Source of the DNA: Phycisphaerae bacterium
GTDB lineage: Bacteria > Planctomycetota > Phycisphaerae > UBA1845 > PWPN01
Assembly: GCA_003557125.1 (NCBI GenBank)
Contig: PWPN01000153.1
Coordinates: forward strand, 1-5,778
Length of the DNA: 5,778 bases
Direction: 5' to 3'
Part shown: positions 1-5,778 of the stretch, piece by piece
Numbering within the stretch: the first letter of the stretch is position 1
How the letters are laid out: every line of letters starts with the position of its first letter
Position numbers and translations under genes: made by a program
Notes under the pieces: generated by a model
Told to the model about the DNA's origin: nothing
The model's database searches: none
Seen by the model: the letters and a program-made list of their open reading frames with translations, nothing else

Positions 1-2746
1 CCCCCCGCCCCTCACCCGTCAGCAACCGCATCAACCATTGCCCACCGATCAACCCCGTCGCCAGATGACCGTTGTTGGTTTCCACGATGTCGTTTACCAG
101 GTGGGCGAGTACGCGCGGACGTTCCGCCTCGGGCACCAGTCCGAATGACAACGCGAGCACGCTCGAGGTCTGCGTGCCGTTGTCGTACGTTCCCGTGTCG
201 GCATTGAAGAACCGCGCGTTGAACGCTTTTCGTATCTGCTCGGCCCACTGCCGATAATGGGCCGCCTCATCGTCCTTGCCGATGATCTCGGCGTACCGCG
301 CGACAAGCTGCAGGTTGTTGTAAAAGTAGGCAGTCCCCAGGAGCGGGCCGGCCGTCCTGCGGGCCGGGTCCTGCGAGTGGATCAGCTCCGGGCTTTCCGG
401 CGGGACGCACCAGTCCCCGTACGTATCGCGCGGCATGATGCCGTCCTCGAGAAACCGGCTCATGTACGCGATCCATGTGCACATGTTCGGGTAATGGCGT
501 TCGAGGATGCGCCTGTCGCCGTACATGTCGTAGAGGTGCCCGGGAATGATCACGTACGCGCTGGGCCAGGTGACGTTGTCCGAGTACATCGGCCAATAAG
601 GCGGCACCACGTCCGGGATGCTCCCCTCGTCGGTCTGGGCCGTGGCGATGTCGTCGAGCCACTTGGTGAAGAAGCTGGCCATGTTGAAGTCGAACATCTC
701 GGCCCGCGATTCCGTGGCGATGTCGCCCAGCCAGCCATGACGCTCGTCGCGCTGCGGGCAATCGGTCGGGACGCTCCGGAGATTCCCCCGCACGCCCCAG
801 ACGACGTTGCGATAAATACGGTTGATGATCTCTGACGAGCACGTGAATTCGCCGCGGGGTTCGACGTCGGAATGCACGACGCGCCCCTCGATCGTCGACA
901 GGTCGGGCGTACCCGGGTAGCCGCGCAGCTCCACGTACTGGAAGCCGTGGTAGGTGAACCGCGGCTCGTACACCTCGACGCCGTCGCCACGCAGGACGTA
1001 GACATCCGTCACTTTGGCCGACCGCTTATTCTCGACGCTCAGCGAGCCGTCCTCGTGCAGGGCCTCGGCGAAACGCAGCCTCACGCGCGTCCCTCTCGGC
1101 CCGGACACCTTCAGCCGCACCCAGCCCACGATGTTCTGGCCTAGATCGTAAATGGCTACGTCCGGTTCCTGCATCCGGATGGACACGGGCCGAACCGTCT
1201 CGGTCACGCGGTGCGGCTCGTTGGGTTGGGCGACAATCAGCCCACCCGGCGGATCGACGCGCTCGGCCATCTGCCATCGGCTGTCGTCGAAGCCGGGGCG
1301 ATCCCAGCCGTCCATCTCGAGACGCGCGTCGTAGACCTCCCCGTCATAGATATTGTTGGTGAGGATCGGCCCGTCCGTCGTGAGCTTCCACGTCCCATCG
1401 CTGACGAGAACCTCCTCACGGCCGTCCTCGTACGTGACGTGCAACTGGAAGAGCACCTTGGGATAGCCGTAGTTGATGGTCTGGAAGGGAACGTTGACGC
1501 GCGGCGCCCAGAATTGCGAATTGCCGAGCATCACGCCGACGGCATTGCCTCCCTCCGTCAGCATGTCCGCCACGTCGTAGGTCACGTAAAAAGCGCGCTT
1601 GTCGTACTCCGTGTAACTCGGATCGAGCACGTGGTCGCCCACCTTCTGCCCGTTGATCCGCAGTTCGTAATAGCCGAGACCGCAAACGTACGCCTTCGCG
1701 CGCGCGATCTTCCCGTCGAGCGTCCATTCGCGACGCAGCATCCGCGCCGCCAGTTCGCGGCTCTCCGAAGTCCCTGCGCCGATCTCGCCCCATGGGGCCA
1801 TCCCATAAGGGCCGAGAACGCGAGCGGCCGACCAGCCGCGATCATCCAGACCCGGCGATGGCCAACCGTCCACCTCCTCGGTGCTGGCCAGCCACGTGCC
1901 GTCCGTTTCGAAGACCACGCGCGTGCCGTCCGAGCAGGCGATGTCGAGTTGTGCGATCAGGCCGGCCGGGTTGGGTGAGTCCCCATCGTTGGTCACCATG
2001 ACAGCCATCACGTTGTCGCCGGCGCGAAGGTGCTGCGCGACGTCGATGGCGACCGCGCTTGCGAAACTACTCGATCGGCCGGACCAGTTACCGTTGAAAT
2101 AGATCTCGCCGCGATTGTCCGTCGCGATGAGCAACTGCGCCGTTTCGACCTCGCATCCGGCCGGGATCTCGAAGTGACGGCGGAACCACCGCGTGCCGAC
2201 GGGTGCTGACGTGGCCGGGTCGCCCTCCGGATACCAGATCCACGAGACGGACTTCAGGGGATTCTCGAGCTCTTCCGGCTCTTCGTCGCGCCCGATCCAC
2301 TCCCCCTTCCAGTCGCCATCCTCCAGCAGCCCCATCGCCCAGGTCGCCGGGGCGCTCCAGGCCGATCCCGTCCCATCCCGATCCCAGATGCGCACGCGCC
2401 AGTAGACGCGCTCACGGCTCGTCAGAGGCTCGCCCTCGTAGACGACGTGGACGCTTTTGTCCGAGTCGATCTTTCCCGTGTCCCAGAGTCCGGCACGCCC
2501 CGCTTCGAGATCCTCCCGCGTACGCGCCGCCTGAACGTGGTAGGCTGTCTGCCGTTCGTCCCGCCGCTCCGACTCCATCCGCCAGCTCAGACGAGGATGC
2601 CGTTCGTCGATGCCCAACGGATCGACCCGGTACTCGCATCGCAGATCGAGCACCCGCACGTCGTTGGCCGTCCGCGCCGCTGATTCCGACTGTCCGCAAC
2701 CCATCATGATCCCCGCCATCGCAAGTGCCGCCAGAGTTCGTACCAT
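1..2746 (-). CDS. GH78 alpha-L-rhamnosidase, probable lipoprotein (3' end beyond window)
   Basis: This enzyme should hydrolyse terminal alpha-L-rhamnosyl linkages in glycosides or polysaccharides outside the cytoplasm, by the inverting GH78 mechanism. The frame is open for 915 codons from ATG 2746-2744 to the left edge. The start is supported by AGAGG six bases upstream and by a signal-like N-terminus (Arg3, then a hydrophobic stretch ending MMGC at Cys17), which suggests lipid anchoring. Visible domains are an Fn3/Ig-like region (about 28-130), a jelly-roll module (about 185-300, CBM67-like with D210-N211), a Bac_rhamnosid_N-like domain (about 338-510, with GYYELRING at 358-366), a concanavalin-like domain (about 525-625, YDLGQN at 533-538) and an (alpha/alpha)6 barrel from about 634. 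The barrel carries the GH78 signature DCPQRDERHGWLGD (662-675), with E668 the expected general acid, plus GDW at 777-779. The C-terminal part of the barrel, with the expected general base Glu, and the terminal beta domain lie outside. The family call is strong; the exact substrate is unknown. Confidence 0.95.
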   Translation of the reverse strand, partial: MVRTLAALAMAGIMMGCGQSESAARTANDVRVLDLRCEYRVDPLGIDERHPRLSWRMESERRDERQTAYHVQAARTREDLEAGRAGLWDTGKIDSDKSVHVVYEGEPLTSRERVYWRVRIWDRDGTGSAWSAPATWAMGLLEDGDWKGEWIGRDEEPEELENPLKSVSWIWYPEGDPATSAPVGTRWFRRHFEIPAGCEVETAQLLIATDNRGEIYFNGNWSGRSSSFASAVAIDVAQHLRAGDNVMAVMVTNDGDSPNPAGLIAQLDIACSDGTRVVFETDGTWLASTEEVDGWPSPGLDDRGWSAARVLGPYGMAPWGEIGAGTSESRELAARMLRREWTLDGKIARAKAYVCGLGYYELRINGQKVGDHVLDPSYTEYDKRAFYVTYDVADMLTEGGNAVGVMLGNSQFWAPRVNVPFQTINYGYPKVLFQLHVTYEDGREEVLVSDGTWKLTTDGPILTNNIYDGEVYDARLEMDGWDRPGFDDSRWQMAERVDPPGGLIVAQPNEPHRVTETVRPVSIRMQEPDVAIYDLGQNIVGWVRLKVSGPRGTRVRLRFAEALHEDGSLSVENKRSAKVTDVYVLRGDGVEVYEPRFTYHGFQYVELRGYPGTPDLSTIEGRVVHSDVEPRGEFTCSSEIINRIYRNVVWGVRGNLRSVPTDCPQRDERHGWLGDIATESRAEMFDFNMASFFTKWLDDIATAQTDEGSIPDVVPPYWPMYSDNVTWPSAYVIIPGHLYDMYGDRRILERHYPNMCTWIAYMSRFLEDGIMPRDTYGDWCVPPESPELIHSQDPARRTAGPLLGTAYFYNNLQLVARYAEIIGKDDEAAHYRQWAEQIRKAFNARFFNADTGTYDNGTQTSSVLALSFGLVPEAERPRVLAHLVNDIVETNNGHLATGLIGGQWLMRLLTGEGRG

Positions 2747-2765
2747 AGCACACCTCTTTGATATA

Positions 2766-2800
2766 CCGACAGATCCGCTCGACCGCTGTCGGGCCTTTTT
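2766..2800 (+). terminator. Hairpin plus T5: possible terminator, attenuator or operator
   Basis: CCGACAG (2766-2772) and CTGTCGG (2786-2792) form a perfect 7-bp inverted repeat around a 13-nt loop. It is followed by GCC and then TTTTT (2796-2800) on the plus strand, the outline of a weak Rho-independent terminator. Its position between two divergent promoters is odd for a terminator: on the plus strand it could stop antisense transcription from the rhamnosidase side or act in a lactonase leader. Read on the minus strand it would lie in the rhamnosidase leader with no U-tract. The half-sites are 20 bp apart centre to centre, about two helical turns, so a protein-binding operator is an alternative. 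A 7-bp repeat with a loop this size can arise by chance in 221 bp. Confidence 0.35.
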
Positions 2801-2812
2801 CGAACTGGTGTC

Positions 2813-2840
2813 ATCATACCTGCCATCCGGAAAGTGTACA
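2813..2840 (-). promoter_or_regulatory. Candidate sigma70-like promoter for the rhamnosidase
   Basis: On the minus strand TATGAT (2818-2813) matches the -10 consensus at five of six positions. TGTACA (2840-2835), 16 bases upstream, matches the -35 consensus at four of six. Transcription would begin near 2806 and give a leader of about 60 nt before the rhamnosidase ATG. The spacing is acceptable but one base short of the optimum, there is no extended -10, and the organism's promoter consensus is unknown, so this is only a candidate. Confidence 0.35.
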
Positions 2841-2888
2841 GCCGCCTTGCGGGCCTTCTCGGTCGACCTCGCCTGCGGTAGGATGGCA
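2821..2888. repeat. 8-bp inverted repeat flanking the middle of the intergenic region
   Basis: TGCCATCC (2821-2828) and GGATGGCA (2881-2888) are perfect inverted copies with starts 60 bp apart. Between them lie the candidate -35 of the rhamnosidase, the palindrome GGTCGACC (2861-2868) and a minor CCGC/GCGG hairpin (2842-2852). The pair could be distant operator half-sites or chance: an 8-bp inverted match somewhere in a region this size is not rare. Confidence 0.25.
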
Positions 2889-2953
2889 TGGGAAGAAGCC
2901 CGGCAGTGCGAACGACCGTTTCCGAAGAGTACCCGATTCCTCCACCCTTTACC

Positions 2954-2960
2954 AGAAGAG
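2954..2960 (+). promoter_or_regulatory. Ribosome binding site that fixes the lactonase start
   Basis: AGAAGAG lies 7 bases before ATG 2968, a purine-rich Shine-Dalgarno-like sequence at normal spacing. It supports starting the lactonase at 2968 and not at the in-frame TTG 2758. The protein from 2968 begins MPIAIDIIADDHNLCGEAP, which places the first metal-ligand Glu at residue 17, as expected for this family. Confidence 0.65.
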
Positions 2961-2967
2961 ACATTTT

Positions 2968-3873
2968 ATGCCCATCGCGATCGACATCATCGCCGACGAC
3001 CACAATCTCTGCGGCGAAGCGCCGACCTGGGACTACCGCACGGGGCGCATACTCTGGACGGACATCCCCAACCGGAACGTCTACACCTACGAACCCGAAA
3101 CGGGCCATCGAGCACTGCTCTGCAACCGTTGCTCCGTGGCCGGCATCGCGCTGCACGCCGACGGCGGATGGGTGGTCGCCGGCAGCGAAGGCGTGCACAT
3201 CCTGGCCGCGGACGGATCGACCCGCACTGTCCTGACCCAACTCGAGGGACAGCCTCTGAACTTCAACGATATCCTGGCTGATCCGGTCGGCCGCGTGTAT
3301 GCGGGCACCTACTACTGGCAGGACGGGAAGATGGCCCGGCAAGGCCGACTCTACCTCATTGACGTGGATGGCTCCGTGCGCGTCGCGACCGAAGGCGTGC
3401 ATCTGTCCAACGGCCTGGCCCTGAGCCTCGATCACCGGACGCTCTATTACGCAGACTCAGCCATACGCACGATTTATGCGTTCGACGTGGACCCCGCGAC
3501 CGGCGCGCTGTCGAATCAGCGTGTTTTCGTGCGACTTCCGGACGACGGCGGCGTACCCGACGGCCTGACCGTCGATGCCGAAGGTTCCATCTGGTGCGCC
3601 CAGTGGTTCGATGGGCAGGTCGTCCGCTACGATCCGAACGGCACAGTCCGGCAACGCATTGAACTGCCCGTCAAGCAGGTCTCGAGCGTCGCTTTCGGTC
3701 AGGCCGACCTCAAGGCCCTGTTCGTGACGTCCGCAGCCGGTTACGTGCCTACGACCCTCGACCCTGCCGGTTTCGATCAGAATTCCCCTATGGGCGGACC
3801 GCTTTACCGGATCGGGCTCGACGTGGCTGGTCGACGTGAGCATCTCGCCCGAATCGCGCCGCCTGCGCACTGA
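2968..3873 (+). CDS. SMP-30/gluconolactonase/LRE family sugar lactonase
   Basis: A complete 301-residue protein of the SMP-30/gluconolactonase-like six-bladed beta-propeller family, of typical length. Members are divalent-metal-dependent lactonases that open aldonolactones (for example glucono-, arabinono- or xylonolactone) to the acid after sugar oxidation. The expected site residues are present: E17 in CGEAP, N148 in SNGLALS and D198 in PDGLTVD as metal ligands, with N100-D101 in the NFND motif near the substrate. Propeller repeats such as GRILWTDI, GRVYAGT, RTLYYAD and GSIWCAQW run through the chain. There is no signal peptide or membrane segment, so it should be cytoplasmic. It is divergent from the rhamnosidase, which suggests a shared sugar-utilisation role; action on L-rhamnonolactone is conceivable but unproven, since characterised L-rhamnono-gamma-lactonases are, as far as I recall, amidohydrolase-type. 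Its stop lies 5 bp from the stop of the convergent transglutaminase gene. The family call is strong and the substrate unknown. Confidence 0.93.
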   Translation: MPIAIDIIADDHNLCGEAPTWDYRTGRILWTDIPNRNVYTYEPETGHRALLCNRCSVAGIALHADGGWVVAGSEGVHILAADGSTRTVLTQLEGQPLNFNDILADPVGRVYAGTYYWQDGKMARQGRLYLIDVDGSVRVATEGVHLSNGLALSLDHRTLYYADSAIRTIYAFDVDPATGALSNQRVFVRLPDDGGVPDGLTVDAEGSIWCAQWFDGQVVRYDPNGTVRQRIELPVKQVSSVAFGQADLKALFVTSAAGYVPTTLDPAGFDQNSPMGGPLYRIGLDVAGRREHLARIAPPAH

Positions 3874-3878
3874 CGCGC

Positions 3879-5778
3879 TCAATCGGAAGTGCGGCCGTGC
3901 GTGGCCTGCTGCGAATCACCCGCGGAAAGTTGCGCACGGCTCATGGATGCCAAATTCCTCAGAAAGGACTCCATCCGGTCACGACGCGATTCGGGCAGCA
4001 CGCGTCGGCCGAACCGTGTGGCATAATAATCAGCCACCAGTTCGGGCGCAGGCTGAAGGACCGGGAACCGGGTCGCCAGTTCAGCGGCAAATTCCGCGGG
4101 CGTCTGCCCAGGTTGCGGCCAAACGTCCAGTTCCTCCATCCGTCTGCACAATCGCGCGTAAAAGGCGGACTCGCCCGACAACCGCGCCGACCATCGGCGA
4201 GCACACCACCGCCTCAGCACCCTTCCCACGCGATAGATCACAACGGCCACCATATACGTCACAAGCAGCACCAACGTCACGACCATGATCGCAAAAAGCC
4301 AGTAGAGCAGGCGGTCGCCCACCCCGAGCTCCGACCGCCACCAGACCAGTTCGCTGATGTAGGCTTGCACCGCCCCCCATGCGGTCGGGCGGCGGCCGGC
4401 CGGTCGCTGCAACCAGTTGACGATCCCGGCAAACAGCGCATGCCGCGAGTTCGCATCGTAATCGACGACCAGGTTGGCCCACTGGAACTGGAGATAGTCG
4501 AAATAGCGATACATCCTCAACATCCAGGGGCGGTAGCTCGTCTGGGCGAGTGCACCGGAGGGCGTCGGGTCGAAACGCACCCAATCGCGGCCCGGCAGAT
4601 AAATTTCCGCCCACGCGTGCGCATCCTCGCGCGACACGTTGTAGTAGCCCCCCACCTCGTTGTAATCGCGCCCCAGGTAACCGGTCACGATCCGCGCGGG
4701 GATCCCCCGATACTGGCACAACAGCACCAGGGCCGCCGCGAAGTATTCGCAATGTCCCTGGTGATGATCGAACAGAAAATCGCTGATCGTCTCGTCGCCG
4801 CCCCGTACGGGAGGGGGATTCAACGAATACCCGAACCGCGGCGACCGAAGGTAAGCCTTTGCAGCCCCCACGAACCGGGCGATATCGTGAGCGCCGCCCA
4901 GGTCTCCCGTTGTGCCCGCCTGGGCATCGAGCTCAGCGACCAGCGCCCGGAATTCCGCCTCGCGGGGAAGCGCCGGATCGGGTTTCAGGACGCGCGGCTC
5001 CCAATCCGGGCCGTACGCGGAAGTCATCGCCGTCGCCAGGTTGCTGGAAATCTGCTTGACGGATACCACCTCATAACGCAACGACTGGGGAGTCGGCACA
5101 TACACACTCAGCGTGAAATCGTCGATCGATCTGCGTACCTGGCTGATGTCACGCGAAGACACTTCGCGCGGTGGATATAGCGTAAAAAGATGACGATGCA
5201 GATCGGTTTCGAGCCAGTACCGCTGCGTAATCAGCTCGACGTCGCTGACCCCGTACGCAACCGGGAGCACCGGGATGATTCCCCCGAGTTCAGCGCTTTC
5301 CTCCAGGAGAACGTGTCCGGGCGCCCCCGTGCCCCGGGTGACCGTGCGCCATTCCCAGACGCCCCCCCGCGGCCCGGGTCGCTGTCGGTATTGATCGAAT
5401 ACCGTTTCGCGAAAATACGGAACGAACTCCTCAGGACCCAGATTTCTCCCGTTCGAATCGGTCAACTGGGCACGGAACACCTTCTGTTGCGACGTCCCAA
5501 TCGGCCCGAATCGTCGAAAGTCCATGGTGGCACGCCCGCTCGAGCCGGTGGCCGATGCGACGTGACCTTCCAGACGTCCGAACATCCCTGCCCCGACCCG
5601 AGGGAAAATAATAAACAACGTCACACCGACCAGCAGGGTCGTCACCCCCGCCAGACTCGAAACCCGTGCCACCGGCCAGCTATCCCACGGTGCCATACAT
5701 ATGGCCCTGGCACGCGATCGACCGAACAGAGCGAGGTTTTCTCTCCGCGTACGTTGTGTTTCGATCGCCAGATGCAGC
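3879..5778 (-). CDS. TgpA-like transglutaminase-domain membrane protein (5' end beyond window)
   Basis: A membrane-anchored protein with an extracytoplasmic transglutaminase/cysteine-protease fold, resembling the DUF3488-Transglut_core-DUF4129 family that includes Pseudomonas TgpA. Its substrate is not known. Numbering from ATG 5696: membrane segment about 13-32 (ending LFIIFPRV), a long extracytoplasmic region, then the core with C316 in GHCEYFA, H360 in DAHAWAEIYL and D376 in RFDPTP, an intact catalytic triad. A second membrane segment (about 463-488) is followed by an Arg-rich stretch (YRVGRVLRRWCARRW) and a helical DUF4129-like tail (about 511-590), consistent with a cytoplasmic C-terminus. 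Upstream of ATG 5696 the frame stays open to the edge for 27 more codons, encoding a basic segment (e.g. RTRRENLALFGRSRARA) that fits a cytoplasmic loop before the membrane segment. Relatives carry several more N-terminal membrane helices, so the true start is probably outside. Such genes often follow moxR and DUF58 genes, which would lie to the right. Confidence 0.93.
   Translation of the reverse strand, partial: LHLAIETQRTRRENLALFGRSRARAICMAPWDSWPVARVSSLAGVTTLLVGVTLFIIFPRVGAGMFGRLEGHVASATGSSGRATMDFRRFGPIGTSQQKVFRAQLTDSNGRNLGPEEFVPYFRETVFDQYRQRPGPRGGVWEWRTVTRGTGAPGHVLLEESAELGGIIPVLPVAYGVSDVELITQRYWLETDLHRHLFTLYPPREVSSRDISQVRRSIDDFTLSVYVPTPQSLRYEVVSVKQISSNLATAMTSAYGPDWEPRVLKPDPALPREAEFRALVAELDAQAGTTGDLGGAHDIARFVGAAKAYLRSPRFGYSLNPPPVRGGDETISDFLFDHHQGHCEYFAAALVLLCQYRGIPARIVTGYLGRDYNEVGGYYNVSREDAHAWAEIYLPGRDWVRFDPTPSGALAQTSYRPWMLRMYRYFDYLQFQWANLVVDYDANSRHALFAGIVNWLQRPAGRRPTAWGAVQAYISELVWWRSELGVGDRLLYWLFAIMVVTLVLLVTYMVAVVIYRVGRVLRRWCARRWSARLSGESAFYARLCRRMEELDVWPQPGQTPAEFAAELATRFPVLQPAPELVADYYATRFGRRVLPESRRDRMESFLRNLASMSRAQLSAGDSQQATHGRTSD

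Larger units (their letters stand above)
2747..2967. promoter_or_regulatory. Divergent intergenic control region
   Basis: These 221 bp separate the divergently transcribed rhamnosidase (minus) and SMP-30 lactonase (plus), so both promoters should lie here unless the lactonase promoter reaches into the rhamnosidase gene. The rhamnosidase ribosome binding site reads AAAGAGGTG on the minus strand (2759-2751). The region holds one plausible minus-strand promoter, two inverted repeats and the small palindromes TGTACA (2835-2840) and GGTCGACC (2861-2868). I saw no convincing plus-strand -35/-10 pair. A frame reading into the lactonase is open from a TTG at 2758, but its translation up to 2967 does not look like protein of this family. 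Confidence 0.8.

Noticed and set aside
1..17. G-rich tract on the minus strand at the window edge (GGGTGAGGGGCGGGGGG), considered as a G-quadruplex or an assembly homopolymer error.
   Set aside because: Only three separate G-runs are visible, and the tract keeps the rhamnosidase frame, reading TGEGRG, which is plausible for this part of the protein.
257..1978. Plus-strand open frames of 192 codons (257-835) and 255 codons (1211-1978) antisense to the rhamnosidase.
   Set aside because: Both are fully contained opposite the continuous GH78 frame, have no family resemblance and no convincing ribosome binding site.
2790..2862. Two copies of CGGGCCTT (2790-2797 and 2850-2857) exactly 60 bp apart as a direct repeat.
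   Set aside because: The match is only 8 bases of GC-rich sequence with partial similarity afterwards; this is too little to support a repeat element.
2758..2967. An N-terminal extension of the lactonase from the in-frame TTG at 2758.
   Set aside because: The added 70 residues do not resemble the family, the extension would cover the intergenic signals, and ATG 2968 has its own ribosome binding site and gives the normal family length.
2704..3435. A 243-codon minus-strand open frame crossing the intergenic region and overlapping the lactonase.
   Set aside because: It runs antisense through conserved lactonase motifs and overlaps the rhamnosidase start in another frame. Its translation is not recognisable.
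3897..5180. A 427-codon open frame on the plus strand, antisense to the transglutaminase gene.
   Set aside because: It lies entirely opposite a gene with an intact catalytic triad and clear domains. Its translation is rich in Arg, Pro and His with no recognisable motif, typical of an antisense frame in GC-rich coding DNA.

Overview
The window is GC-rich (by eye roughly 60% or more) and densely coding. It holds three genes and one 221-bp divergent intergenic region. A multidomain GH78 alpha-L-rhamnosidase with a probable lipoprotein signal, a cytoplasmic SMP-30-type sugar lactonase and a TgpA-like transglutaminase membrane protein together suggest a Gram-negative-type saprophyte that degrades plant or algal polysaccharides. 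A member of the Planctomycetes/Verrucomicrobia group, Hydrogenedentes or a similar lineage would fit. This taxonomic guess rests on general style only and is weak.

Layout. (1) Positions 2746 down to 1, minus strand: alpha-L-rhamnosidase, with its N-terminus present and its C-terminus cut off by the left window edge. It is one uninterrupted frame of 915 codons. (2) Positions 2747-2967: divergent promoter region with a ribosome binding site on each side, one plausible minus-strand sigma70-like promoter, a hairpin followed by five T on the plus strand, and a longer inverted repeat. (3) Positions 2968-3873, plus strand: complete 301-residue SMP-30/gluconolactonase-like protein with all expected metal-site residues. 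(4) Positions 5778 down to 3879, minus strand: transglutaminase-like protein with an intact Cys-His-Asp triad, flanked by membrane segments and a C-terminal DUF4129-like tail. Its frame stays open to the right edge, so the true start probably lies outside. Genes 3 and 4 converge with only 5 bp between their stop codons.

How they may work together. The rhamnosidase would release L-rhamnose from glycosides or polysaccharides outside the cytoplasm, and the divergently transcribed lactonase could hydrolyse an aldonolactone made when a sugar is oxidised in the cytoplasm. The pair therefore looks like the edge of a sugar-utilisation locus. The link to rhamnose specifically is inferred from adjacency. 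The transglutaminase gene appears unrelated and is probably the downstream end of a moxR/DUF58/transglutaminase-type operon lying to the right.

I found no mobile element, CRISPR array, RNA gene or clearly new system. The most useful second looks are the divergent control region and the putative rhamnose-binding module inside the rhamnosidase.
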